DNA from: Lophium mytilinum | Taxonomy: Eukaryota > Ascomycota > Dothideomycetes > Mytilinidiales > Mytilinidiaceae | Reading direction: 5' to 3' | DNA: 64,000 nt | NCBI GenBank assembly: GCA_010093605.1 | Contig: MU004182.1 | Location: forward strand, 1,769,032-1,833,031 | In this document: positions 1-11,808 of the stretch, in pieces | Position numbering within the stretch: position 1 is the first letter of the stretch | How the letters are laid out: every line of letters starts with the position of its first letter | Notes under the pieces: model-generated | What the model was told of the DNA's origin: nothing | The model's input: the letters and a program-made list of their open reading frames with translations, nothing else | Databases searched by the model: none | Translations under genes and position numbers: made by a program

Positions 1-1051
1 AACTGCGACGTGTTTCAGTGGATTGCAGTGCTCATACGGGTAGAGGTTTGATGAAAAAGAAGTTCAGGCCAAGAGCCGTCGCCAGCTGTTAGGAAAAGAG
101 AAACCCTGTATAAATTACTGTATTGATTCCGTACATAATTTGTTGGGACTACTTTCACGTGTTTTGATGGGTTTGGAGAGGAAGTCCGTTATTGTGAACA
201 GGCTGTAACCTCACCGGCGACCTCAGACGTCTATATCAAAGTATTCGCCGCTCTTGACGCCTGCAGGATTCTAGAAAAAGTGTAGGATTACAGCGAGTCG
301 GAAGAAAGTGCCCAAACCTATCACGTGCTGTTGCAATCGTTGTACCATAGCCTGGAGAAGAAGATGGAGAGGGGGAAGGCTACTATGTGAAGAGGCTTTA
401 GGAAGATAATACTGATATTACTTGTTTTCTCGATGGTTACCTTCTCTATCTAGCTGGAGCTCATTGTCGACCGCCAGCATCAAGTCCTGGACAGCTCACA
501 CCCGTATATACCACTGTCGAGGTGCCACTGTTGTTTGCTAGGGACTACCATCAAGAGCAGTGCTCCCTTCCAGTAGCTGGCCAACGAAGAAGCATTCTGG
601 ACTGGTAGTCCTTATTTTGGATGCATCAAACTCCGCCTTGCGTTCTGGAACTCTGAAGCCTACGGGGCACTCTAAGCGGTGACCATGGAGAGTACTGAAT
701 CTGGCAAAACATTATAACTCACTTACGAAGTACCTAGTCCTTGAATCGACTACGTTGCTCTGAGCAATGAGGGTATTTCTTTGCCGCGATGTCCCTTGGA
801 ACATACGAGCCATAGAGTCGCTGAAGCAGGTGGGGCTGGACATGGCAGTGGCAGTGTAATAGGCAACAGTCCACTAGGCGCAGATACGAGGGTCTTCAGG
901 CTTCATATATTCACGAAAGGCGCAGTGTAGGGCGGCCTCGTTGCAAGGGCGGGGCGGGTTTGGGCGACGAGGTTGGAGTTTGCAAGGCTGACGGCGAAAG
1001 AGGCGCTGGTTGGCCAGAGCGACCCGCCCGGGCCACATCGAGCAGATGCTA
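1..1051. other. Left-edge intergenic DNA, no gene seen
   Basis: I see no reading frame with codon bias, no RNA gene and no recognisable repeat here. The right part must belong to the Hsp90 promoter. An isolated TTCTAGAA at 269-276 has the TTCnnGAA form of a heat-shock half-site pair, but lies over 1.1 kb from the start codon. The short open frames in this stretch are not convincing. Confidence 0.5.
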
Positions 1052-1063
1052 GAACCTTCCGAA
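1052..1063 (+). promoter_or_regulatory. Candidate heat-shock element upstream of Hsp90
   Basis: The sequence GAACCTTCCGAA has a correctly spaced GAAnnTTC pair, followed by a third GAA that is one base closer than the Hsf1 consensus nGAAnnTTCnnGAAn allows. It lies about 370 bp before the Hsp90 start codon, a usual place for such a site. The assignment is by motif only. Confidence 0.4.
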
Positions 1064-1234
1064 CCTTTCCTCAAGGCACAAATCGCAACTATTTCAGCTT
1101 CACCACCAAACTCATCTTCCTTTCTTCTTCCTCACTCGCCCTCCAACACAACCCAAATTCCACAACCTTCACTGCGCGCCCGCTGCTTCAGCCCAGCTTC
1201 CACGCACCCGCAAAGCATCGCTTGCCTCTCAATC

Positions 1235-1392
1235 GTGAGTCTTCTCGTCCATTACTGCAGCCTCGTCTATCTCTAGGTAGACTACATCCCACACAGCACT
1301 CGAAGGCGACTCCAGCCGTCTGAGTGCACATCCATTTTCTCACGGGCTTCAGCTTAAGGGCCTTGATTTTGAAGCTAACAAAGTCGTCGCAG
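1235..1392 (+). other. Probable 5'-UTR intron of Hsp90
   Basis: A GTGAGT donor at 1235, a GCTAACA branch-point-like sequence near 1373-1379 and a CGCAG acceptor ending at 1392 fit fungal intron rules and leave a 29-nt exon piece before the ATG. No protein evidence can confirm a non-coding intron, so this is inference from splice signals. Confidence 0.4.
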
Positions 1393-1421
1393 ACACCCTC
1401 GACACCGCCCCTCCTACAATC

Positions 1422-3579
1422 ATGCCTGCGGAAACTTTCGAGTTCCAGGCCGAGATCTCTCAGCTCCTCGGCCTGATCATCAACACTGTCTACTCAAACA
1501 AGGAGATTTTCCTGCGGGAACTGATTTCCAACTGCTCCGATGCTCTTGACAAGATCCGATATGAGGCCCTTTCCGACCCCAGCAAGCTGGACAGTGGCAA
1601 GGACCTCCGCATCGACATCATTCCCGACAAGGAGAACAAGACAATCACAATCCGCGATACTGGTATCGGCATGACCAAGGCTGTAAGTAAATATGGCTCG
1701 TACTACTCAACGCAACTGCTAACGATAATTGCAGGATTTGGTGAACAATCTCGGTACCATCGCCCGTTCCGGTACCAAGCAGTTCATGGAGGCCCTGACC
1801 GCCGGTGCCGACGTGTCCATGATTGGCCAGTTTGGTGTCGGTTTCTACTCCGCCTACCTCGTGGCTGACCGAGTCACTGTCATCTCCAAGCACAACGATG
1901 ACGAGCAATACATCTGGGAGTCGAGTGCCGGTGGCAGCTTCACCATTGCACAAGACACCGACGGTGAGCCGCTAGGCCGCGGCTCCAAGATCATCCTCCA
2001 CCTCAAGGATGAGCAGATGGACTACCTCAACGAGAGCAAGATCAAGGAGGTTGTCAAGAAGCACTCCGAGTTCATCTCCTACCCTATTTACCTCCACGTT
2101 CTCAAGGAGACTGAGACCGAGGTCCCAGACGACGATGCTGAGGAGAAGGAAGAGGATGAGGACAAGAAGGCCAAGATCGAGGAGGTCGACGACGATGAGG
2201 AAGAAAAGAAGGAGAAGAAGACCAAGAAGGTCAAGGAGTCCAAGATTGAGGAGGAGGAACTCAACAAGACCAAGCCAATCTGGACCCGGAACCCGCAGGA
2301 CATCACCCAGGAGGAGTATGCCTCTTTCTACAAGTCCCTCTCCAACGACTGGGAAGACCATCTTGCCGTCAAGCACTTCTCCGTTGAGGGTCAGCTCGAG
2401 TTCCGCGCCATTCTCTTCGTTCCCAAGCGGGCTCCCTTCGACCTCTTCGAGACGAAGAAGACCAAGAACAACATCAAATTGTACGTCCGCCGCGTCTTCA
2501 TCACTGATGATGCTACGGATCTCATTCCCGAGTGGCTCAGCTTCGTCAAGGGTGTTGTTGACTCCGAAGATCTGCCGCTGAACCTGTCTCGTGAGACTCT
2601 TCAGCAGAATAAGATCATGAAGGTCATCCGCAAGAACGTTGTTAAGAAGACCCTGGAGCTGTTCAACGAGATCGCCGAAGATCGTGAGCAGTTCGACAAG
2701 TTCTACACTGCTTTCAGCAAGAACATCAAGCTCGGTATCCACGAGGACTCCCAGAACCGTCAACAGCTGGCTAAGCTGCTCCGATTCAACTCGACCAAGT
2801 CTGGCGACGAGATCACCTCGCTTGCTGACTACATCACCCGCATGCCCGAGCACCAGAAGAACATGTACTACATCACTGGCGAGTCGCTCAAGGCCGTCCA
2901 GAAGTCTCCTTTCCTTGACTCGCTCAAGGAGAAGGGATTCGAGGTCCTATTCCTCGTCGATCCAATCGACGAGTACGCCATGACCCAGCTCAAGGAGTTC
3001 GATGGCAAGAAGCTGGTCGACATCACCAAGGACTTCGAGCTTGAGGAGACCGAAGAGGAGAAGGCTGAGCGTGAGGCCGAGGAGAAGGAATACGAAGGCC
3101 TCGCCAAGAGCCTGAAGAACGTCCTCGGCGAGCGCGTCGAGAAGGTCATCATCAGCCACAAGCTGATTGGCTCTCCATGTGCCATCCGTACCGGCCAGTT
3201 CGGTTGGTCCGCCAACATGGAGCGTATCATGAAGGCCCAGGCTCTCCGCGATACGTCGATGAGCTCGTACATGTCGTCGAAGAAAACTTTCGAGATCTCT
3301 CCCAAGTCTCCCATCATTAAGGAGTTGAAGCGCAAGGTTGAGGCTGACGGTGAGGAAGACCGTACTGTCAAGTCTATCACCCTGCTTCTGTTCGAGACCT
3401 CGCTTCTCGTCTCCGGCTTCACCATCGACGAGCCCGTCCAGTATGCTGAGCGCATCCACAAGCTCGTCTCTCTCGGTCTGAACGTGGACGAGGAGGTTGA
3501 GACTGCGGAAGAGGCGAAGGCGGACGACGCTGCTCCTGCTGAGGCTGCCGGCGAGAGTGCTATGGAGGAGGTTGACTAG
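1422..3579 (+). CDS. hsp90: Cytosolic Hsp90 molecular chaperone
   Basis: This is the ATP-dependent cytosolic chaperone that matures kinases, receptors and other client proteins. Exons are 1422-1682 and 1735-3579, with a 52-nt intron (GTAAGT donor, GCTAACGAT branch, GCAG acceptor), giving 701 residues, the normal family length. The GHKL ATPase domain shows [12 protein letters not shown] (about 25-36), DTGIGM (about 79-84) and the lid motif [12 protein letters not shown] highly charged E/D/K linker spans about residues 215-263. The middle and C-terminal dimerisation domains follow, and the protein ends in MEEVD, the TPR co-chaperone docking peptide that marks the cytosolic form and rules out ER or mitochondrial paralogues. 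A heat-shock-element-like site lies upstream. Codon choice is strongly C-biased, as expected for an abundant protein. Long open frames on the opposite strand are by-products of this bias. Confidence 0.97.
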
Positions 3580-4174
3580 ACGCATCGATCGGTACAAAAG
3601 TTGGTTTGGCGCTATGATTCCCCCTCCACAGCTCCTCATGTGTTATGTCTCCCTTTTTCTCATGCCCTCCATCCTTTACATATCTGAACTAGTAATGATG
3701 CGATAGATGCGGCGGATGCATCTTTCGTTCTGGATCTGAAGGCGTCTCATTGCTGGCCCGGGGATGACTGGAGGGTTTCAAATCTGTGTACTTTATGAGT
3801 CCTTTACATGCCATTAGATGGGCTACCCTTCGGTAGTTCTTGGTAATGAAAAAACATGAATTCAAATTAAACGTTGATGACAAGGTGCTATATACTTATG
3901 ATATGTATTTAGGTAGGTTAGTGGGTTTATACCTGCTTTGATTACGGTTTGCTAGCTTTCAGACATTGATTCGGACAGCCAAGGAATCCTTCGCGATGTC
4001 ACTAGACCGCTCCGTGCCTATCTATCCTTGTTCGTCTTGCCTCGGAAGTCCCTGCGCAACATCGTCATCTCAAGCTTGCCTTGGCGTCTGCCTACAGCCT
4101 CACCCTTCCTAAATCTCTCCTTAGTCATATGAGTGCTACTTCTCACACTGTATTTAACGGTACATCTTCGCACA
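3580..4174. other. Intergenic DNA, Hsp90 to F-box gene
   Basis: This holds the Hsp90 3' untranslated region and the promoter of the next gene. The right half is AT-richer (TATATACTTATGATATGTATTT near 3890-3910 as a run of short AT blocks). I see no gene or repeat. Confidence 0.5.
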
Positions 4175-5922
4175 ATGGGCAGCTGGGATTTTTATTGCGC
4201 CTGCTGTGGAGGCGGTTTCAAACTATGGAGTGCCCTTCCACCCGCCGAAGAATGGGCGCGCATTCGGAAATTGCTCGAAGAAGGAAGTAAGCAGGAGGTC
4301 CCTAGGAAAAAGGATGAAAATGAGGAGGACGGTGAAGAGGAGGAGGAAGATGAAGCTGAGGATGACGATGAAGGATGGCTGGATTGCAGTATTTGCTCAC
4401 ATGAGAGTACGGATTGGATGAAGCATTTGCGGCTGCTGGGGCATAATCCGCACGGGAAGGTGGGCAGAGGGTGAGTGCAGCTTCTAATTGACAATTCTTT
4501 TTCCCAAGGATGAATATTGGGATCTTTCTAATGCGAATGTTGCTCGTAGCGTCTTCCTCACTGGCCTTGGTTATGCACAGGACTATGGCTCAACTGAAGT
4601 GGAGCCTGGTAACCATCCGAATGTCTTGACAGCAGATGGGCCGGACGTTCAGACCTATTACTCTGCTTGGGATGGGAAGTTGCAGCTTTCGGTGTAAGTT
4701 TTTCTGCTTGTTAGATCTTGGGGCTTGCTCTCTCTACCTGCATCCTGGGACTTCCAATTGTCCGATCTTATATGCCAAAATTATGATGAGGCGCTTCTGA
4801 CAGTGATAGGTACGTGAACGTACTCTCAACCGGTGACGAGCTGATCGATTTTCCACTTCCTTTCCACGACCAGTGTTTGCAGATGATTCGGCGCGTGATC
4901 TCCGGGAAGCCTGATGGAGAAATCAGTATTGATACTCTGTATGATGCAATGGGCACAGCACGTGGTGGTCTAGGCACCGAAAGAGATCCTAGGCCGTACA
5001 ACAACTCGAGTTTATTTCTAAACTATTATCAGTTCGCGGGGGCCGCGCGAGAGCAGTACTGGGGCGCGGATAGAGGGTATGAGGTAAGTTTCAGCTCAAC
5101 GTATTCCATCGATTCTCTACCCTCAATTTTCCTGCAATCACGCTTTCGGCCCCTGTTAGAATTGTTTTTTTCTTTTCCAAGCTTCTATATGTTTCTCCCT
5201 CTCTAGCATGTCTTCATATTATCTCTCAGAATTTGTTTTCGGTCGTTCCCTTTGGACTCTCTCTATACATAAACCCTCCCTTGGAATCAGCATGGCTGAC
5301 TACCCAACTAGCCCTGGTATAACGACCCAATCGACATTCCCGCGATTTCAAAGTTCCTAAAAAACCTACCTCGCGCCGCCCCTCCACGAGAGGTGAAGGC
5401 CAGCGATCCCGCCAAAGACCCCTTCGCAAAAATGCCGCTTGAACTCCTCGTCGAGATCATCATGCAACTCCCCCAAGAATCCCTCCTCCCCTTCTTCCTC
5501 TCTTCACGCGCAGCCCGCCTCGCAAGCCAATCGCAGTGGGTGTGGAAGAAGCGGATCCTGGTCGACATGCCATGGATGTGGGAGCTTGATGAAAAGAAGG
5601 ACTATCCGGAGGAAGTGGACTGGCATGCCGTGTATGCAAAATTGGATCGCCTGAGTTTTCCTGAGGAATGGGAGGGTCTTAAAGTTAGCAGCGGGTATGC
5701 TCTCGTTTTCTTTGACACGGGTATAATTCTTTATGGCGACTGACGTTCGAGAGTGGCATCACGCCTGAGCAAAGACTCGACTTGGACCTTTCTGGGCTGG
5801 CAAGCAGGGCTAGGATCTGGAAGTGTGCTGAGCAAGCGTGGGAGTTGTACGAGGAGCAGCCGCGAGACTTAGGAAGGAATCCGGGAAGGCGTAAGGCTAA
5901 GACTCCGGTGGTCGAAGACTAG
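4175..5922 (+). CDS. F-box protein with N-terminal cysteine motifs
   Basis: Five exons (4175-4470, 4550-4693, 4810-5083, 5312-5694, 5754-5922) splice in frame to 421 residues. The central F-box begins at KMPLELLVEIIMQLP and runs through WVWKKRI; F-boxes bind Skp1 and bring substrates to SCF ubiquitin ligases. The N-terminus has the cysteine cluster YCACCGGGF and, after an acidic E/D stretch, CSICSHESTDWMKHLRLLGHN, together plausible as a metal-binding unit. The tail is basic (RRKAKTPVVED). The ATG at 4175 was preferred over one at 4133 because conservation-like sequence starts at MGSWDFYCACC. The 228-nt third intron is the longest in this window. The substrate is unknown. I recognise the F-box but not a named orthologue. 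Confidence 0.85.
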
Positions 5923-6367
5923 ACGTATGCTCAGCACTCAGCAAGGCTTTTCGTCGTTGAAATGAGGAGCCGATGTGAGGCTCATGTAACACGACAAAAC
6001 AACAAGCAGATCTCTCCCAAGTTTCACCCAAATTGAAACCCTTAAGCGACCTGCTGCACGCCAGATTATGGCTTGAGTTATTTCTAACTTTCAAGAAGGT
6101 TAGCCTAACTTTATGTAAGATTTGTATCGTGGTGCTTGTGCTTTAAATCGGCCGCTTATTTCGATGACGAAGAGCAAGCCCAGCGAAGTGTTCGTTCCCC
6201 ACACGCTAGCCTATTTTAGCTCAAAGTCTATCTTCGCGTTCCCGTCCAGCCTCATCTGATATTCCAAATAGCTTCAAGAGGCAGGCCATTGCGGTAGACT
6301 TGGTGCTCGTCGCTCCCAGGTCCCACGTCTCGGTCCCCATCTGCTCCACTAAACTAACCCCACTACC

Positions 6368-6377
6368 TACCTAGGTA
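6368..6377. promoter_or_regulatory. TACCTAGGTA palindrome
   Basis: An exact 10-bp palindrome 385 bp before the GST start. The same 10-mer occurs at 42640-42649, and 9 of the 10 bases occur at 24216-24224. The binding factor, if any, is not known to me. Confidence 0.35.
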
Positions 6378-6614
6378 TTCCTTGCGGGGATGAATTAATG
6401 ACGTCGTCGTGAACGCAGCATTATCCTCCGCTTCGCCGAGGAACCTTTGCTACTTGGTTTTGCGCAAAGAAATGATGGCTCTACTTACTATGCGCTCGGT
6501 CGCAATATTCTATAAGCCTCGCCCGATGTGTGATATATAACTCGGCCGCCGTCGTTTGAGGCCGCAGTCTTTCAAAGCTCGGCCGAGGTCGTCGTCCTTC
6601 GTGTTATGAAGGTG

Positions 6615-6620
6615 TATATA
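6615..6620 (+). promoter_or_regulatory. TATA-like element of GST gene
   Basis: GTGTATATAG sits 142 bp before the start codon and is followed by a C/A-rich leader, a typical fungal core-promoter arrangement. Confidence 0.35.
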
Positions 6621-6670
6621 GTCTCCTAACTCTTCTTTACTGCTATATTACTCACACATCATCTACAAAC

Positions 6671-6753
6671 TTCTAAACAACATCTCCAAACCTCTAAACA
6701 ACATCTCCAAACCTCTGAATAAACATCTCCAAACTCAGAAACAACTCCCCAAG
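6671..6753. repeat. Tandem 21-bp repeats in GST leader
   Basis: The unit CTCTAAACAACATCTCCAAAC occurs in tandem from 6671 (first base T), 6692 and 6713 (third copy 22 bp and diverged), with a decayed fourth copy from 6735. The array ends 8 bp before the GST ATG, so it probably forms the 5' untranslated region: almost G-free and likely unstructured. Confidence 0.75.
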
Positions 6754-6761
6754 CCCCCAAA

Positions 6762-7500
6762 ATGTCCCCAATAACCCTCTGGTTCCTCCAAGCCTCCCGC
6801 TCCATCCGCACCGCCTGGCTCCTCGAAGAGCTCAACCTCCCCTACACCGTCAAATTCTTCGACCGCACCCCAGAAGGCAAAGCGCCACAAGCCCTCAAAG
6901 AGAGCGCCGGCAACCCCCTCGGCAAAGCGCCCACGATCCAAGACGGCGATCTCACCATCTATGAGAGCGGCGCTATCACCGAGTACGCAACGCATTCCCC
7001 AAACATACACCTTAATGAAGGGCGAAAGCTAATGTGTCGATTGCTGTAGGTATCTTTGCGAGAAATACGACAAAGAAAACCGCCTGATCCCATCAAACGC
7101 CAACGAAGCCGCCCGTATTAAAGTGCAGCAATGGATCCACGCCTCCGAAGGCACGTTCGCGCTGCACGGCATTGCGCTCCTCTATGCGCGCATGACCATG
7201 CCCGAGGCCGTGAAAGCCGATGGTAAGACGCTCGCGGAGATGGAGGCGAAGATGGCGGGGAATGTGCAGAATGATATCGACTGGCTGGAGGCGGAGCTGA
7301 AGGCGAGTACGGGGCGGTTTCTGCTAGGCGACGAGGTGACGGCGGCGGACGTTATGATGCATTTTACGCTGAAGTTCTGTCTGAAGCGGGAGCTGGGGAC
7401 GAAAGGGAGGAGTTGGCCGGCGGTGGAGAAGTGGGTGGGGGATTGTGAGGCGACGGAGGGGTATAAGAGGGCGGTGGAGAAGACGGGGCATAAATTTTGA
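6762..7500 (+). CDS. Glutathione S-transferase
   Basis: Cytosolic GSTs conjugate glutathione to electrophiles. Exons 6762-6982 and 7050-7500 (67-nt intron with GCTAATG branch) encode 223 residues, the usual size. The N-terminal thioredoxin-like domain starts MSPITLWFLQASRSIRTAWL and holds NPLGKAPTIQDGDLTIYESGAI, where the cis-proline region and the glutathione-contacting E-S pair of the family are visible. The all-helical C-terminal domain includes FLLGDEVTAADVMM, the conserved N-capping/hydrophobic-staple region of GSTs (normally with S/T-x-x-D; here TAAD). It resembles the fungal Gtt1-like group, but I would not assign a class firmly. The start follows the 21-bp repeat leader and a TATA element. 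Codons in exon 2 become strongly G-ending, unlike exon 1. Confidence 0.92.
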
Positions 7501-7658
7501 GGAGGGATGTTTTTGGATTGTTGGAGTAGGAGGGGGGTTGAGATGATAGCTGGCGAATGTTCGAGATCGATAGATTTACTTTTGACCGCTATGGAATGAA
7601 TAGATTACTCACTTTACCGGCCGCTCGAATCACCTTGATTCATCCTGCCGCCCACATG

Positions 7659-10279
7659 TTACCACTCCTTCGGACCAAATGTATCGCCAGGTGCCACCCT
7701 TGCTTGGACAGCCGTATTCGCTACATCCATCGTAGTGTGGATGACGGTGTTGCCCCTAAAATCGATCCAAGTCTCAGATTAGCCAAGCTTCCATATTTCA
7801 TACAAAAGGCAACTCATCAAAGCTTCACTCACCACCAGCGCGGCGCATCAATCCGATTAAGCGTAAAAATAGCAAAAATAGTCAGCGTACTCAACGCCAA
7901 CCCAGTCCCCAGCGCCGTAGACGTGATATAGTTCAAGCGCGACCACCATCTCAGATGCCTCGTTCGAATGTACCACTGAAAGATAAAACCGACCGCACCC
8001 CACGTCAAGTAATTCATCGGCGATGCTGGTGGAATGTTGGTGCCGCCTCCGAGGATCACGGGCGCCATGGCGTATTTCAGCGGGGATTTCGGCCAGCGTT
8101 TTGCTGCAAAGTGGAGAATGAGCGATAAAGCAACGCCGAAGGGGAAAAACCATAGCAACGCGGAGTAGGTTTGTCCTAGACTAAACATTCGCTGGGGACC
8201 GAGCAGGCCCCAGATTACGGAGGCGGAGAAGAAGACGCGGCCGCCGGGGCAGGTGAAGCGCTGCTTTTGGTCGATGGTGCAGATGCCTTCGATATGGTTC
8301 AAGGCGAAGTTTAGGGTGTAGACTTGGACGATGCAGGCCAAGGTTGTGGCGACGACTTGGGCCGTGAACATTGTCCTGGGAGGAATCTTCATATAGTGTC
8401 CACTAGATCATCATCAACTTTAGTCAAATTGAACAGAATCTAAAAAGGTCCAAGGGAATGACACACAATTTCAAATCTTCCGTGAAATGAAGGGCTTGGT
8501 TTACGGTGATGTATCCGTACGTCTTAAACATCATCAGAGCTATGGGCTTCCCAGGCTGCATATAGCCCATTATAAACTCGGTGATGACATTCAGAGATAT
8601 GTGCTGAGTCGTGATTGCCTGTTCCGATATTAGTATTGAAAACTTTAAATTCGGCTGGGAGCTAGGAAAACCTACCTGAATTATCCCGCATGGTAATGCC
8701 ATCACAGATGCGAATACGATGCAGAGCAGGAATGCCCACCAAGCGAACTCAGTCGGGTAGGCCAGCACCACGACGAGCGACAGCGCCAGCATGAGCACGA
8801 ACAGAACAACGTACCACCACATGGGCGCCTCCGGGTACTTCAACATCATCTTCATGTGAATATCGGGCTTCTCTTCTTTTGAAGTTCGAAATTGTCTCAT
8901 AATTTCGTGGCGGTGATTCAACCATACGTAAACCACAAGCGATGACGTCGTGGCAAATGACATGCCATACGTGATGGCGAATGTGGTAGATAGGTACAAA
9001 GGCGAGTACGTTTTATACGCAGCTTCGTCCAAAGTAAGGTGGGATGTTGTGACCATCGAAACATTGTAGCGGACTCCGGTATTGTCGTAGGTTGACGAGT
9101 CACTGATGGGAAGGAACTTCGCATACCAAGCACCGCCATAGTGCAAGCCAGCCGTGCCGATAATATAAAAACTTACTACTCCGATCAAGGTGTTGGCAAT
9201 TGCATGCCAGGGCGGGATCAGTGGACTGCCGGTAAAGCCAGTGACGGTGGTCCAATCGAACGTGATAGGAAGAAGTCCAAGGCCAGTCGTTCCTCCGAAT
9301 AATTGGTTTATGACAGGACTCTTAGGGTATATCCAAGTCATGAATGTGCATATGCTGAGGAACTGGGCCAGAAACCCGGGAATCCAGTAATACCTGAAGT
9401 GGGAACGGTTATCTATTAAGACTTTAACGGCATCTTTAGGGGTCCTTACAGATACGACGCAATGGTAATGACACCGAACCACTTGAATCTCGACATATTC
9501 CCACCAAATACGGTCGGGTCTAGCTCTTCGTTATCGTCGTGCATAGCGTGCAGTAGGCTGACGCCGACCAAGGTTTGCGGCCACAGCATGGCTGCCGGGT
9601 ACACCAAGAACTTCCGGAGGAGGCCCGCAATTCCGTACCCAATACTTTGAGTAGTAACGACGAGCAGAATTTGAAATGCTATTCCGAAATTCTGCTTGTA
9701 GAAAACGACTTGGGCAAGTATGATGTCCGTCGCGTAAGCGGTCGAAAAGGATACCCCAGCCATAATACCAATGATGGTGTGCTCCTTGACGTTGAATGGG
9801 CCTGGATTAAGGTTCCACTTGACGCCAAATGTGTTGTTCTCTCTAGAAGGGACAAAGCGAGCCCATGCTTTGCCTAACGCGTATGCAATCAACAGAGCGG
9901 TCATTACACCAATACTGATATGAGGCTGTCTTAACCCAAACACGGTGTTGACCGCTGCGCCAAGCACAGAAAGGAGGATGCCTATAACCCACACTCGAAT
10001 GGTGTTGGCAGGTAGTTCCTTATCAAAATTTGGGACCGCTGCCTTGACCTCTGGGTATGGCGAGTTTTCTTCCTCGGCATCTGGTATCTGCTCAGTGCTT
10101 AACTCTACAGGGCGCGATTTCTCACCACCTGAGCCTGCCAATCCAAGTCCATCTTTGTCATCGGGTAGATTGAGGTCGCATGAGTTCAATCGAATTTGAG
10201 GGATATGCTTGAGAGAAGGATTGTCAGATGCCTGGGGCTGTACACCGGTGGCTTTGATAGCCGCATTTTCGGCATCCAT
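7659..10279 (-). CDS. OPT-family oligopeptide transporter
   Basis: A plasma-membrane proton-coupled transporter for small peptides or related metal/thiol compounds. Five exons on the minus strand (10279-9450, 9393-8676, 8618-8467, 8402-7833, 7755-7659) give 788 residues, the family size. After a hydrophilic N-terminus of about 90 residues come roughly a dozen or more membrane helices. Family signatures are NPGPFNVKEH (from residue 158) and KFGHYMKIPPR, ending at about 576, both hallmarks of the peptide-transporter branch. The last exon encodes the short tail ending FGPKEW. Every junction restores frame; the KFGHYMK junction across 8403-8466 reconstructs the consensus exactly. The substrate cannot be read from the sequence. 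The 3' end faces the GST gene with only 158 bp between stops. Confidence 0.93.
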
Positions 10280-11808
10280 CCTCCCAGAACTGATAAGAAC
10301 AAAGGGAATAGAAGAAACTGAAAGTTGAACGATGTGGAGAGAACAGAGTAGTAATGCAACATGATTTTACTATGAACGGGGTCCATGTCGCCATATTGCA
10401 GAAGCCGACTAAAGCATTTCCACCGCATGAAAGCTCCGTCTACGGACCGCGCCGTCGCTAAGTTTTAACAACCTGTGTGAGGAGTAATGACGGGAGATCA
10501 CACCTTAGTAGCACCTTAACTCCCCTATCTCACTTTCAGGAATGATTGCGTGACGAGAAAGAAGACCATCAACACTGGGCCTATCGAATCGCTCGAAGCC
10601 GAAAAGCTTGTTGCATTTAGTATTGGAGGCATTGGTGGACTTGACGGCCGAAGGGCATCTGCGACATGGGCGGCCCACCAGAATGTCTTTTAATAACAAG
10701 GTCGAGACTGAGCCGTTTCTTGGTACTGTGGTGTGGTTGTGGTGACAATGAACTATGACTTCTGATAGGTATCACGCCGGGATTTGGACGCTATCGAAAC
10801 ACTTGACATGGGAATACTTAGAATGCCGTTCAAGACTATCCATGTCCTAAGGTAGTTAGCAGATGTCGGCCGACACGCTCGACGGTATTTGTGGAGGACA
10901 AAGTGGAGAGAGTTAGGTGTGAACCACGGGAGAAACTCCACCAGAGGTCTGAGGCCTTCAGGTAAATCTTTATCTGGATTTAGTAGTGCATCCTATTTAT
11001 AGAGCCTAAGCACGCGATGCCGTGCGATGGCTGTGTGTCGAGAGGGAAAGGTGGAAGGACGTGTGAGATATGAAGGGAGTCAACTGCTCGGAGATGACTC
11101 GGAAATGAGGCTCAAGAAAGGAACATTTCGAGCCCTCGACGTGCCTCTTATTATTACTCTTCGTCATCATCGGATAGCAGGTGCGCTCGCCTTCGACACG
11201 AGTACAGCTATTCCACCCCGAAGCCTCTTTGATAGCTTCGACCGACGTTGATGAACCCTGGAGTTGTGCACCCCCCCAGACTGGCTAATGTTCACAGCGT
11301 TGATGTGCTTCAAGTTTCATGGCCGGACTCACCGGAAGAGCATAAGGATGTCAGAATTTTGCGGTGTCTACATTAACTCATTGACTGGTGGGCCTAATGG
11401 TCTTTCAAAAGGGCGCGAGACTCCCGTTTGGTGTGTAAACTGGATCTTTTACACTCTGTCACAGGGCGACACGGTCTAATTCACGACTGCTTTGAAATCG
11501 CGCTAGAACAATATATTTACTCTAGGATGGCTTCGCAGGTTAGGCAATCATCTAGTCATTCGTAACGGTAAGCCTAGATAACGCTGTCACGAATTTTATA
11601 TTCCGTTTGGATCCTTGAGACCTATGGAAGAACTCAAACAAGAGCAATCGATCGTCAAATTGTGGCAATGAAGTGGGTGTATTTCCTAACGTTCTAGCTT
11701 CCCGCGTTCAAGTAATGAAAAGCGTCAATGAAAGAATACAAAAGCGAACCACAATCTGTGTCCTCTCCAGCGACATTTCCATACCCTTTCCAGTCCATCC
11801 TCGGTCTC
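10280..11808. other. Intergenic DNA, 1.5 kb, no gene seen
   Basis: The left end is the OPT promoter. Open frames of 60-80 codons occur on both strands, but they lack codon bias, splice-linked continuations and any family resemblance. No terminal inverted repeats or RNA genes were seen. Confidence 0.5.

Larger units (their letters stand above)
5923..6670. other. Intergenic DNA upstream of GST gene
   Basis: No gene is seen. It contains the palindrome TACCTAGGTA at 6368-6377, a CRE-like TGACGTCG just after it, and near 6540-6590 two blocks built on CTCGGCCG, one of them the palindrome CTCGGCCGAG. A TATATA element lies at 6615-6620, about 140 bp before the GST start codon. Confidence 0.5.

Noticed and set aside
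1972-2853. 293-codon open frame antisense to Hsp90
   Set aside because: It mirrors the strongly biased Hsp90 codons; Leu/Val/Asp-rich low-complexity product with no domain.
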